From positions 32,067 through 96,066 of the forward strand of contig NZ_JAFCJJ010000023.1 in NCBI RefSeq assembly GCF_018131015.1: a stretch of DNA of 64,000 nucleotides, read 5' to 3'. Source of the stretch: Bradyrhizobium diazoefficiens (GTDB taxonomy: Bacteria; Pseudomonadota; Alphaproteobacteria; Rhizobiales; Xanthobacteraceae). Under the pieces are notes generated by a model. That model was not told the DNA's origin, did no database searches, and saw only the letters and a list, made by a program, of their open reading frames with translations. Positions within the stretch are counted from its first letter, which is position 1; every line of letters begins with the position of its first letter. Positions 32,817 to 41,921 of the stretch are shown piece after piece. Made by a program: the position numbers and the translations under genes.

Positions 32817-34727
32817 TTGTCCAGTACGCCCGCGATTGCTTCCGGCCATCATCCTCCCCCGCTGCCGCTGGCCATGACCGTTGGCGCCCTCGGGGTGGTC
32901 TACGGGGATATTGGCACGAGCCCCCTCTACGCCCTGAAGGAAGCCGCGAGGGCCGCCGCCAATGGCGGCACGCTCAGCCATGACGCGGTGCTCGGGGTTG
33001 TCTCGCTGATCCTCTGGGCGCTCCTGCTGATCATCTCGCTGAAATACGCGATGCTGATCCTGCGCGCCGACAACCGCGGCGAAGGCGGCATCGTCGCGCT
33101 GCTGGCGCTTTTGCACGCCCGCCATGCGCAGGCCGGCACCTGGCGTGCGCATCTGCTCGTGGTCGGTCTGGTCGGCGCGGCGCTGCTCTACGGCGACGGC
33201 GCGATCACGCCGGCGATCTCGGTGCTGAGCGCAATCGAGGGCCTGAAAGTCGATGCGCCCTCGCTCGCGCCCGTCGTGGTCCCCGTCACCCTCGCCATCC
33301 TGATCGGTCTGTTCATGATGCAGAAGCACGGCGCCGGCTTCATCGGTCGCATCTTCGGCCCGGTGATGCTGGCCTGGTTCATCGTGCTCGCCGCCCTTGG
33401 CATCCACGGCATCGTCAAGGCGCCCGCGGTGCTGGCCGCACTCAATCCGTTCTATGCCTTCGACTTCCTGATCCACGAGGACTTTCACATCTCGTTCGCC
33501 ATTCTCGGCGCCGCCTTCCTCGCGGTGACCGGAGGCGAGGCCATGTATGCCGACATGGGACATTTCGGCCGCGTTCCGATCCGGCTCGCCTGGTTCGCGA
33601 TCTGCCTGCCGGCCCTGGTGCTGAACTATTTCGGCCAGGCGGCCGAGCTGCTCACCAATCCCGCCGCGCTCGAACATCCGTTCTTCCAGCTCTGCCCCGA
33701 CGCGCTGCACTACCCCCTGGTCGCCTTCTCAACGCTGGCAACCGTCATCGCCTCGCAGGCGATCATTTCGGGCGTGTTCTCGCTGACGCAACAATCGATC
33801 CAGCTCGGCTTTTTGCCGCGCATGCAGATCCGCCACACCACGAGCCATGCGATGGGCCAGATCTACGTGCCGCTGGTGAACTGGCTGCTTGCCGCCGCAA
33901 CGCTCGGCGCGGTCCTGAGCTTCGGCAGCTCTGAAGCGCTGGCCGGCGCCTATGGCATCGCGGTGTCGCTGCTGATGGCCATCACCACGCTGCTCGCGGC
34001 GCTGGTCGCGATCCAGTGGGGCTACTCGCCCTGGCTCGTGGTCGCCGTCAACGGCTTCTTCTTCGTGATCGACCTGATCTTCTTCTCGGCCAACTCGGTC
34101 AAGCTGTTCGAGGGCGGCTGGTTTCCGCTGCTGCTCGCGGCCTTCGTCGCCTTCCTGATGCTGACCTGGCGCGGCGGTGTGAAGCTCGTGGAGAGCGCCC
34201 GCGGGCGGCTGCGCCAGCCCGAGGAAGATCTGGTCGAAACCGCGGTGAACCGTTGCCGTTCGCGGCTGCCCGGAACGGCCGTGTACCTTGCCTCGACACC
34301 GAAAGGCGTACCGCTCGCGCTGACCCAGTTCGTCAAGCACAACCGCGTGCTGCATGAACGCGTGCTGCTGGTCACGGTGCTGATCGAGGAAATTCCGCAC
34401 GTGCCGGAGCAGGAGCGCGCCGAGGTCCACGAGATCATCGAGGGCATCACGCGCGTGGTCCTGCACTACGGCTTCATGCAGAATCCGACGATCTACGAGG
34501 GGCTGCAGCTCACTTGCCAGCAGGGCAAGCTTCCGGGCGTCGACCTCTCCGACATCACCTATTATGTCGGGCGCGAGACCATCATCCCGCGCGAGGACAT
34601 TCCGGGCATGTGGGTCTGGCGCGAGACGCTGTTCGCGTTCCTGCAGCGCAATGCCGAACGCTCGGCCGCGTTCTTCGGCGTGCCGACCCGGCAGGTGGTG
34701 GAGTTCGGCACTGAGCTGGAGATTTAG
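32817..34727 (+). CDS. kup: Low-affinity potassium transporter Kup
   Basis: 636 residues from TTG 32817, which has GGGAGG five bases upstream (32806-32811). The ATG at 32778 lacks such a site and adds 13 arginine-rich residues. The signature GVVYGDIGTSPLYALKEA, about 12 membrane helices and a C-terminal soluble domain are present. It is a K+/H+ symporter of the inner membrane. It is followed after 12 bases by the serine hydrolase on the same strand. Confidence 0.93.
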   Translation: MSSTPAIASGHHPPPLPLAMTVGALGVVYGDIGTSPLYALKEAARAAANGGTLSHDAVLGVVSLILWALLLIISLKYAMLILRADNRGEGGIVALLALLHARHAQAGTWRAHLLVVGLVGAALLYGDGAITPAISVLSAIEGLKVDAPSLAPVVVPVTLAILIGLFMMQKHGAGFIGRIFGPVMLAWFIVLAALGIHGIVKAPAVLAALNPFYAFDFLIHEDFHISFAILGAAFLAVTGGEAMYADMGHFGRVPIRLAWFAICLPALVLNYFGQAAELLTNPAALEHPFFQLCPDALHYPLVAFSTLATVIASQAIISGVFSLTQQSIQLGFLPRMQIRHTTSHAMGQIYVPLVNWLLAAATLGAVLSFGSSEALAGAYGIAVSLLMAITTLLAALVAIQWGYSPWLVVAVNGFFFVIDLIFFSANSVKLFEGGWFPLLLAAFVAFLMLTWRGGVKLVESARGRLRQPEEDLVETAVNRCRSRLPGTAVYLASTPKGVPLALTQFVKHNRVLHERVLLVTVLIEEIPHVPEQERAEVHEIIEGITRVVLHYGFMQNPTIYEGLQLTCQQGKLPGVDLSDITYYVGRETIIPREDIPGMWVWRETLFAFLQRNAERSAAFFGVPTRQVVEFGTELEI

Positions 34728-34739
34728 GCGCGAGAGACG

Positions 34740-36383
34740 ATGAGAGCGCTCCTCCTTGTTGCTTCGACCCTCCTACTCCACACAACGCCCGCCTGCGCCA
34801 TCAGCAATGACGAGGTGCGCGCGGCGCTCGAGCAGCGCTTCAAGGGCGATCGGACCGGCGCCTGCATCGCGGCCGGGGTGATCGATTCCGGCGCGATTGC
34901 AACCAGCTATTTTTGCGCCGATCCGGCCTCGCAGCGCCCCTATGATGACCACACGGCCTTCGAGATCGGCTCGATCTCCAAGACAATGACTGCGGCACTG
35001 CTTGCCGAGCTCATCGCGCGCGGCGGCGTCGCGCTCAGCGACCCCATAGCCAAGCTGCTGCCGCCGGGCACAAAGGTGCCCTCGTTCAACGGCCACGACA
35101 TCACCATCGGCCAGATCGTGACCCACACGTCGGGCCTGCCGGGAGTTCCCGCCAGCTATCGGCCGCCTGACATCAACAATCCCTATGCCGCCGTCACCGA
35201 GCGCGATCTGCTCGACGCGCTCGCGGACACCCGGCTGACGCGCGAGCCGGGCTCGGCGTGGGAATATTCGAATTTCGCCATGATGGTGCTGTCCTACGCG
35301 CTCGCCCGGCGCGCCGGCACGGACTACGAGACGCTGCTGCGCGAACGCCTGCTCGGGCCGCTGGGCATGAGCGAGACCTATGTCTCCCACCGTCCGCCGC
35401 AGGTTCGCGCGGCGCAGGGGCACTTCCCCAACACCGAGCCCGCCGGCCCCTGGGATTTTCCGCCGGACATGGCCGGTGTCGGCGGCGTGCGCGCGACGCT
35501 CCCGGACATGCTGCGCTACCTCGAGGGCCAGCTCGGCACGCGCGACAGCACGATCACCGAGGCGCTCGACCGGACCCAGGAGCAGGTCGCCAATGTCGGC
35601 GGCCACAGAATGGGCATGAACTGGAATCTGTTCATCCGGAACAGACGCAGCATCGTCGCCCATGAAGGCGGCACCGGCGGCTTCTCGTCCTTTGCCGGGT
35701 TCGACCCAGGCGCCAAGCGGGCCGTCGTCCTGCTCAGCGATACGGCGTTGACGTCCCTCGGCGGCCTCGGACAGCTCGGCATCCATTTGCTCGATCCTTC
35801 GATGTCGCCCGGCGCGCCGCGGCTGGTCGCGACGGCGGACACCAAATTGATCGACGCCCTCGCCGGCAAATATCGCCTGCAAAGCGGCCTCGGCATGGAA
35901 TTGCGCCGCAAGGGCGATGCCCTGACCATCCAGGCCGACGGCCAGAGCGAATTCGAAATGGGCTACGACAGCGCCGGCGACTTCTACCCGCTCAAATTCG
36001 ACGCGCTGCTACGGCCCAAGCACAAGGCGGATGGCACATACACCTTCACCTGGTTCCAGCTCGGCGGAGTTGTTGAGGCCGAGCCGATCGGCACACGCTC
36101 GCGCATCGGAGCCAAATGGACGCCGTCCGAAGAGCAGCTCAAGGACTATCTTGGCAACTATCCGCTGACATCAGGCTTTGCGCTGCGCATCTTCGCCACC
36201 GGCGACAGGCTGTTCGTGCAGGGCACCAATCAGCCGTCGCTCGAACTCGCATCCGTGGAACGCGACGTCTTCGTCGCCGAATCCGTCGCCGCCGAAATCG
36301 ACTTCGCGCGCGACGCCAACGGCAAGGTTGTTGCGCTGACGCTGAAACAGCGAGGTCAGGTCCTGAAGGGCGAGCGTCACTAG
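34740..36383 (+). CDS. Secreted serine hydrolase of the beta-lactamase (class C/DD-peptidase) family
   Basis: 547 residues. A signal peptide ends near TPACAIS. The catalytic SxxK is SISK (about residue 80), the Tyr-x-Asn is YSN (EYSNFAMM), and HEGGTGG plays the part of the third box (HxG). A C-terminal extension with a beta-rich domain (about 370-547) follows. Family members act as esterases, D-aminopeptidases or penicillin-binding-like enzymes in the periplasm. The true substrate cannot be deduced. It may be read with kup, since the gap is only 12 bases. Confidence 0.85.
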   Translation: MRALLLVASTLLLHTTPACAISNDEVRAALEQRFKGDRTGACIAAGVIDSGAIATSYFCADPASQRPYDDHTAFEIGSISKTMTAALLAELIARGGVALSDPIAKLLPPGTKVPSFNGHDITIGQIVTHTSGLPGVPASYRPPDINNPYAAVTERDLLDALADTRLTREPGSAWEYSNFAMMVLSYALARRAGTDYETLLRERLLGPLGMSETYVSHRPPQVRAAQGHFPNTEPAGPWDFPPDMAGVGGVRATLPDMLRYLEGQLGTRDSTITEALDRTQEQVANVGGHRMGMNWNLFIRNRRSIVAHEGGTGGFSSFAGFDPGAKRAVVLLSDTALTSLGGLGQLGIHLLDPSMSPGAPRLVATADTKLIDALAGKYRLQSGLGMELRRKGDALTIQADGQSEFEMGYDSAGDFYPLKFDALLRPKHKADGTYTFTWFQLGGVVEAEPIGTRSRIGAKWTPSEEQLKDYLGNYPLTSGFALRIFATGDRLFVQGTNQPSLELASVERDVFVAESVAAEIDFARDANGKVVALTLKQRGQVLKGERH

Positions 36384-36402
36384 GCAGCTTCTGCGGAGAC
36401 CT

Positions 36403-37191
36403 TCAACGTGACGCCAGTGGCTTCAACCCGGCTTTCGTGATCACGGCAGCAGCCTCGGCGGAGGAGAGGAACTGCAGCAGCGCGGTCGCGGCCTCGGGCT
36501 GCCCCGAATTTTTGGGCAGGGCGCCGACGAACAAAGTCGGCGGCTGAAGCTCCGGCGGCACCGTGCCGACAAAGTCGACCCCGGGCACATGGATCAGCTC
36601 CGCGACCTGCTGGAAACCCAATTCCGCCTCACCGCGCGCGACGACGGCGGCCACGGGCTCCCCTGAGGGAGGACCGCGCACCCTGCGCGTCTTGCTGGCG
36701 AGCTCGTCCGCAATGCCGAGCTTCTTGAATCCGACCGTCGCCAGATAGGTGCCGCTCGAGCTGTCCGAGCAGGCAACGGATTGGGCGGCGAGCAGCGTCT
36801 TGCGCAGCGCATCCATCGTAGAGATGTCGGGCTTGGGCTGGCCCGCGCGAACCACCATGCCGATGAAGGATTCCGCGAGCGGCACCCGGCTGCCGGGCCG
36901 GCTCAAGTCGCGTTGGTCGAGGAGATCGACGCCGACCCCGTCCATGATCACCACATCGGCCGCCTCGCCGCGGGCAAGACGCGCCGGGATCGCCTCCGGT
37001 GAATCGCCGACCGAAGGCCCGCGCGTAGTGAGAAGCTTGTGTCCCGTGGACCTCTCGAAGGCCGGACCGAGCTCGTGATAGACCGCGAAGAACCCGGCCG
37101 AGATCATCACCCTGACGTCAGCGGCGGTCGCGCCGCGCGTCAGGGATACGGAGACCAGAACGGCAATCAGGCAGGCGATCAATCGCGGCAT
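36403..37191 (-). CDS. Periplasmic substrate-binding protein, molybdate-binding-like
   Basis: 262 residues from ATG 37191, chosen because it begins a signal peptide (MPRLIACLIAVLVSVSLTRG). The fold motifs ISAGFFAVYHELGPAFER, ADVVIMDGVGVDLL, and GTYLATVGFKKLGI resemble the ModA/Wtp type of solute-binding proteins, although no transporter genes lie beside it. The ligand is unknown. It converges on the serine hydrolase gene and is followed, on the same strand, by gyrA's region with no shared gene order. It may be an orphan component. Confidence 0.8.
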   Translation of the reverse strand: MPRLIACLIAVLVSVSLTRGATAADVRVMISAGFFAVYHELGPAFERSTGHKLLTTRGPSVGDSPEAIPARLARGEAADVVIMDGVGVDLLDQRDLSRPGSRVPLAESFIGMVVRAGQPKPDISTMDALRKTLLAAQSVACSDSSSGTYLATVGFKKLGIADELASKTRRVRGPPSGEPVAAVVARGEAELGFQQVAELIHVPGVDFVGTVPPELQPPTLFVGALPKNSGQPEAATALLQFLSSAEAAAVITKAGLKPLASR

Positions 37192-37305
37192 GGAGGCGGT
37201 CCCAATGGCCGAATGCGTGCAGCATCCTCCCAAAGTGGGCCCGCGTCCAGCTTGCATGGTCCCGGCAGGCCAGCGAACAGGGCAGCGGCTCCCGTTCGCC
37301 AGTCG

Positions 37306-40038
37306 CTATTCGCCGTTCGTCCCGTTGCCGCTCTCGGCCTCTTCCGTGATGTGCTCGACCGAGACGACATGCTCATCCTCGGCGGTGTCGAACACGATCA
37401 CGCCCTGGGTCGAGCGGCCGGCGATGCGGATGCCTTCGACCGGGCAGCGGATGAGCTGACCCTTGTCGGTGACCAGCATGATTTGATCAGCCTCCTCCAC
37501 GGGGAAGGACGCGACCAGATTGCCGTTGCGGTTGTTGACGCTCATGGCGACGATGCCTTTGCCGCCGCGCCCCGTGGTGCGGTACTCGTAGGACGAGGTC
37601 CGCTTGCCATAGCCGTTGACGGAGACGGTGAGCACGACCTGCTCGGCCGCCGACATCTCGACATAACGCTCCTGCGAGAGCTGGAAGCTGCCGGAGCCCT
37701 CCTCGGCTTCGGTTTCTGCGGCGGCCTCCTCGGCCGCGCCCTCGCCCACGACGGCACGGCGCATCTTCAGGTACGACGAGCGCTCGTCCGAGGTGGTCTC
37801 GACATGGCGCAGGATGGCGAGCGAGATCACCTTGTCGCCGTCGGCGAGCGCGATGCCGCGCACACCCATCGAGGTGCGCCCGGTGAAGACGCGGACGTCG
37901 GTGACGGGGAAGCGGATGCACTGGCCGCCGGCGCCGGTCAGCAGCACGTCGTCATGCTCGGTGCAGATCTGCACGTCGACGATCGCCTCGTTGTCGTCGA
38001 GCTTCATCGCGATGATGCCGGAGCGGCGGACGTCGACGAAGTCGGACAGCTTGTTGCGCCGGACGTTGCCGCCGGTGGTGGCGAACATCACGTCGAGATT
38101 GCCCCAGGTCGATTCGTCCTCGGGCAGCGGCATGATGGTGGTGATGCGCTCACCCTGCTCCAGCGGCAGGATGTTGATCAGCGCCTTGCCGCGCGCGTTC
38201 GGCGCGGCCATCGGCAGCCGCCAGACCTTTTCCTTGTAGACCTGGCCGCGCGAGGAGAAGAACAGCACCGGCGTGTGCGTGGAGGCCACGAACAGGCGGC
38301 TGACGAAATCCTCGTCGCGGGTCTGCATCCCGGCGCGGCCCTTGCCGCCGCGGCGCTGGGCGCGGTAGGCCGACAGCGGCACGCGCTTGACGTAGCCGGC
38401 ATGGGAGACGGTGACGACCATGTCCTCGCGCTGGATCAGGTCCTCGTCCTCGACCTCGCCTTCCTGCTCCATGATGACGGTGCGGCGCGGGGTGGCGAAC
38501 TCGGCCTTCACCTCGGCGAGCTCGGTCCTGATGATGTCGAGGATCCGGGCACGCGAACTCAATATCTCGAGATAGTCGCCGATCTCGCCTGCGAGTTTTG
38601 CGAGTTCCTCGCCGATCTCGTCGCGGCCGAGCGCCGTCAGCCGCGCCAAGCGCAATTCGAGGATGGCCTTGGCTTGATCAAGCGAGAGGCGGACGGTGCC
38701 GTCTGCATTGATGCGGTGGCGGGGATCGTCGATCAGCGAGATGATGTCTTCGACATCGCGCGCGGGCCAGTCGCGCGTCATCAAGGTGTCACGCGCGGCC
38801 GCCGGCGTCGGCGAATGCCGGATCACCTTGATGATCTCGTCGATATTGGCGACCGCAATGGCGAGGCCGACCTGCTCGTGCGCGCGCTCGCGCGCCTTGC
38901 GCAGCTTGTACTTGGTGCGGCGGGTGACGACCTGCTCGCGGAAGCCGACGAAGATCGTCAGCATGTCCTTCAGGTTCATCGTCAGCGGACGGCCGCTATC
39001 GAGCGCGACGGCGTTGACGCCGAAAGAGGTCTGCAGCGGCGTGAATTTGTAGAGCTGGTTGAGCACCACGTCGGGCACGGCATCGCGCTTGAGCTCGACG
39101 ACGACGCGATAGCCGTCACGATCGGATTCGTCGCGCAGATCCGAGATACCCTCGATCTTCTTTTCCTTGTAGAGCTCGGCGATGCGCTCGACCATCGTCG
39201 CCTTGTTCACCTGATATGGGATCTCGGTGATGACGATCGCCTCGCGCTCCTTGCGGATCGTCTCGAACTCGACCTTGCCGCGCATCACGATTGAGCCGCG
39301 GCCGAGATGGTAGGCGCTGCGGATGCCCTGGCGTCCGAGGATGATGCCGCCGGTCGGGAAATCCGGGCCCGGGATGATGTTGTTGAGCTCGTCGATCGTG
39401 AGCGCCGGGTTGTCGATCAGCGCTAGGCAGGCGTCGATGACCTCGCCGAGATTGTGCGGCGGGATGTTGGTGGCCATGCCGACGGCGATGCCGCCGGCGC
39501 CGTTGACCAGCAGGTTGGGAAACCGGGCGGGGAGAACCACGGGCTCCTTGGTCGAGCCGTCATAGTTGTCCTGAAAGTCGACCGTCTCGTTGTCGATGTC
39601 ATCGAGCAGTTTGAGCGCGATCTTGGTCAGGCGAGATTCGGTGTAGCGCATCGCCGCCGGCGGATCGCCGTCAACCGAACCGAAATTGCCCTGCCCGTCC
39701 ACAAGCAATTCACGCATCGAGAATGGCTGCGCCATGCGCACCAGCGCGTCATAGATGGCCTGGTCGCCATGCGGATGGTATTGGCCCATGACGTCGCCAA
39801 CGATACCGGCCGACTTCTTGTGCTTCTTGTCCGGCGTATAGCCTTCCTCGTTCATCGAGAACAGGATGCGGCGATGCACGGGCTTCAAGCCGTCGCGCGC
39901 ATCGGGCAGCGCACGCGACACGATCACGCTCATGGCGTAATCGAGATAGGACTTCTTCATCTCCTCGTAGATCGAAACGGGGCGAATGTCCGAGGGTTGC
40001 GCCGGCTGGTCGCCGGGCTTGTTGTCGTCGTCTGCCAA
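37306..40038 (-). CDS. gyrA: DNA gyrase subunit A
   Basis: 910 residues. The N-terminal breakage domain has HPHGDQAIYDALVRMAQPF and the catalytic tyrosine in AMRYTESRL. The C-terminal beta-pinwheel has the GyrA-box-like QRRGGKGRAGM, typical of gyrase rather than topoisomerase IV. The residue matching E. coli Ser83 is Gln and that matching Asp87 is Asp. The enzyme introduces negative supercoils with GyrB. A hairpin lies in its upstream leader at 40075-40130. Confidence 0.96.
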   Translation of the reverse strand: MADDDNKPGDQPAQPSDIRPVSIYEEMKKSYLDYAMSVIVSRALPDARDGLKPVHRRILFSMNEEGYTPDKKHKKSAGIVGDVMGQYHPHGDQAIYDALVRMAQPFSMRELLVDGQGNFGSVDGDPPAAMRYTESRLTKIALKLLDDIDNETVDFQDNYDGSTKEPVVLPARFPNLLVNGAGGIAVGMATNIPPHNLGEVIDACLALIDNPALTIDELNNIIPGPDFPTGGIILGRQGIRSAYHLGRGSIVMRGKVEFETIRKEREAIVITEIPYQVNKATMVERIAELYKEKKIEGISDLRDESDRDGYRVVVELKRDAVPDVVLNQLYKFTPLQTSFGVNAVALDSGRPLTMNLKDMLTIFVGFREQVVTRRTKYKLRKARERAHEQVGLAIAVANIDEIIKVIRHSPTPAAARDTLMTRDWPARDVEDIISLIDDPRHRINADGTVRLSLDQAKAILELRLARLTALGRDEIGEELAKLAGEIGDYLEILSSRARILDIIRTELAEVKAEFATPRRTVIMEQEGEVEDEDLIQREDMVVTVSHAGYVKRVPLSAYRAQRRGGKGRAGMQTRDEDFVSRLFVASTHTPVLFFSSRGQVYKEKVWRLPMAAPNARGKALINILPLEQGERITTIMPLPEDESTWGNLDVMFATTGGNVRRNKLSDFVDVRRSGIIAMKLDDNEAIVDVQICTEHDDVLLTGAGGQCIRFPVTDVRVFTGRTSMGVRGIALADGDKVISLAILRHVETTSDERSSYLKMRRAVVGEGAAEEAAAETEAEEGSGSFQLSQERYVEMSAAEQVVLTVSVNGYGKRTSSYEYRTTGRGGKGIVAMSVNNRNGNLVASFPVEEADQIMLVTDKGQLIRCPVEGIRIAGRSTQGVIVFDTAEDEHVVSVEHITEEAESGNGTNGE

Positions 40039-40074
40039 GGGGAAATCCGGTGAGTTTTTGTCCGGGAATCATAT

Positions 40075-40130
40075 AGCGCATCGGGGCCTCGATAACCACC
40101 CTTGCGAGGGGTCGCCGATGCGCTTTTTTT
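40075..40130. promoter_or_regulatory. Hairpin in the gyrA leader
   Basis: AGCGCATCGG (40075-40084) pairs with CCGATGCGCT (40115-40124), and CCTCG (40087-40091) with CGAGG (40105-40109). Seven T residues (40124-40130) follow on plus, but no plus-strand gene runs into it. On the minus strand it lies 37-86 bases before the gyrA ATG. It may be a leader structure for gyrA or an isolated terminator. Confidence 0.45.
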
Positions 40131-40208
40131 GATTGTTTTTCCAGAGACTTACGCCACTGCCGGCGCCGCCCCGGGTGAGGCCGGAGTAAGCCGCCCGGAA
40201 CCTCCCTT

Positions 40209-40607
40209 TTACATCCCGAAAACCACCCGGTGCATGATGCGCCCCGGGACCAGCGTGAAGAGGCCGGCAACTACCAGCGCACCCGCGAACATCAGGATCA
40301 TGATGCGCCGGTGAGCGGCGACGCGATGGGTGTGGGCCCGCCACACCGCGAGCGGCAGCATCACCAGCGCGAAGATCGACAACAGATGGATCGGGCCGAA
40401 TGGTCCGACCAGTCGGATCTTGTTGATCCAGAACGATGAGACCGCCACCACGATCATCAGGACAACCCAGATCCAGCCGATCGTCCGATGCGGCAGGGTG
40501 CCCTTGGGAGCCGCGAACTGGACGAGGCCGAGCACGAAGGCAGCCATCGCCGCGAAGGCGTGCAGTGGAATGGCCGGATCTGCCTCAAGCAGCGGGGCGA
40601 GGCTCAT
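40209..40607 (-). CDS. DUF2306 membrane protein
   Basis: 132 residues with four hydrophobic segments (about 13-32, 44-62, 73-90 and 103-122). The family sequence LHAFAAMAAFVLGLVQFAAPKG and HRVAAHRRIMILMFAGALVVAGL matches DUF2306. Family members are small inner-membrane proteins of unknown role. It lies just beside the HlyD gene of the copper island, on the same strand, 71 bases downstream of it, so it may be read with it. Confidence 0.8.
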   Translation of the reverse strand: MSLAPLLEADPAIPLHAFAAMAAFVLGLVQFAAPKGTLPHRTIGWIWVVLMIVVAVSSFWINKIRLVGPFGPIHLLSIFALVMLPLAVWRAHTHRVAAHRRIMILMFAGALVVAGLFTLVPGRIMHRVVFGM

Positions 40608-40677
40608 GCGGCGCGTCCTCCGATCAATCGTCCAGCTATGTAAGCAGCATCAACATGAAAATACCGTTCACGCGCCG

Positions 40678-41919
40678 TCAACGGCGGCTTTCCCGCTGCG
40701 CGATTCTGCCTCCATCGGCAATCCGGTCGCTAGGGTGCAGCACGACGCGGTCTCCCGGAGCGAGCCCGGAGAGAATCTCGGCCACCCGGTTGTTGCGGTG
40801 ACCGATCCCAACGGTCCTTATTCGGGCACGGCCACCGTCCTCGGCGAAAACGGCCCACTGGTCGCCGTTCCGGAACAAGGCGCTCACCGGCACGGTCAGT
40901 GCGTCCGGAGCGCTCCAGGTGGTCACATGGACGACCACGCGGTAATCATGTCCAAGCGAGGCCCACGTCTCAGGCGCGTCGCTGAAATCGATTGTCACCC
41001 GGACCCGCTGTTCCTCGATGCCGAGTGCGGAGACCTTCAGGAAGCCGGCCGGGTCGACACGGACCACCTTCCCGCGGATAGGGGGACCGCCCCACCCGTC
41101 GATCCGGACGGGTGCGCCGACCTTGATCTGGACCGCATCGGTCGAGAGCAGGTCGGCCACGACCTCGAGATCGAGAGGGTTGCCGACATCGATCAGGGCC
41201 GTCCCAGGCAGAACCGTCGCCTCGCTGTCCTGCACGATCCTCAGCACCTTTCCGCTGGTCGGCGCGAGCACCCGGATACAGCAGGTCGGCTCCCCAGGTT
41301 GCGACGCGTTGGCCGGGTCCATCAGCCGCGCCACGGCACTGGTGCGCACCGCGCGACGTATGTCGACCTGAGCCCTTGCGCTGGCCAAGGCCGCCTCGCT
41401 GGTTGCCACCTCGAATTTGGCCTTGTCGAAGGCCTGGGCGGAAATGGTCTGTGTCCGTGCGAGCGCCTGTGCCCGCTGAAACTCAGTCCTGGCAAAATCC
41501 AGCGCGGCTTCGATCCGCTTCACCTCGGCTTCCTGTTGCTGGATGGCGGCGTCCGCCGCCAGGACCTCGGCTTGAAGCTGGTCACGCGAGCGCACATCGA
41601 TGAAGCCCGGCAGCGCCGGCTGCATCAGCGCGACGACGGTCTGGTTGGCGACCACCTCGTCGCCGACGTGGAGCGAAGGACCCTGGTCTCCGAAAGGATG
41701 CGAGATCCTCAGCACCTTCCCTGCGATAGGGGCCGAGACGGTGTAGACGTGACGCACGTGGGTCTTGCCGTCGTCGTCCGCCGTGACTTCGATCTGGCCC
41801 TTCACGACGGTCGCGAGATCGACCAGCACCGGTCGGGGCCAGGCGAACCAGGCCAGTCCGCCCAGGACCGCCGCTGAAAGCGCAAAGCCGATGACACGTT
41901 TGGTCCACTTTGCCGGCAT
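40678..41919 (-). CDS. Periplasmic adaptor (HlyD/MacA-like) of an ABC exporter
   Basis: 413 residues. An N-terminal membrane anchor is followed by biotinyl-lipoyl and beta-barrel regions around a helical hairpin (about 100-200, with QQQEAEVKRIEAALDFARTEF). The end includes VVLHPSDRIADGGRIA. It starts two bases after the stop of the FtsX-type permease, so translation is probably linked. Together with the ABC ATPase it would form a three-part exporter like MacAB or DevBCA; the outer-membrane channel is not encoded nearby. Confidence 0.85.
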   Translation of the reverse strand: MPAKWTKRVIGFALSAAVLGGLAWFAWPRPVLVDLATVVKGQIEVTADDDGKTHVRHVYTVSAPIAGKVLRISHPFGDQGPSLHVGDEVVANQTVVALMQPALPGFIDVRSRDQLQAEVLAADAAIQQQEAEVKRIEAALDFARTEFQRAQALARTQTISAQAFDKAKFEVATSEAALASARAQVDIRRAVRTSAVARLMDPANASQPGEPTCCIRVLAPTSGKVLRIVQDSEATVLPGTALIDVGNPLDLEVVADLLSTDAVQIKVGAPVRIDGWGGPPIRGKVVRVDPAGFLKVSALGIEEQRVRVTIDFSDAPETWASLGHDYRVVVHVTTWSAPDALTVPVSALFRNGDQWAVFAEDGGRARIRTVGIGHRNNRVAEILSGLAPGDRVVLHPSDRIADGGRIAQRESRR

Positions 41920-41921
41920 GA

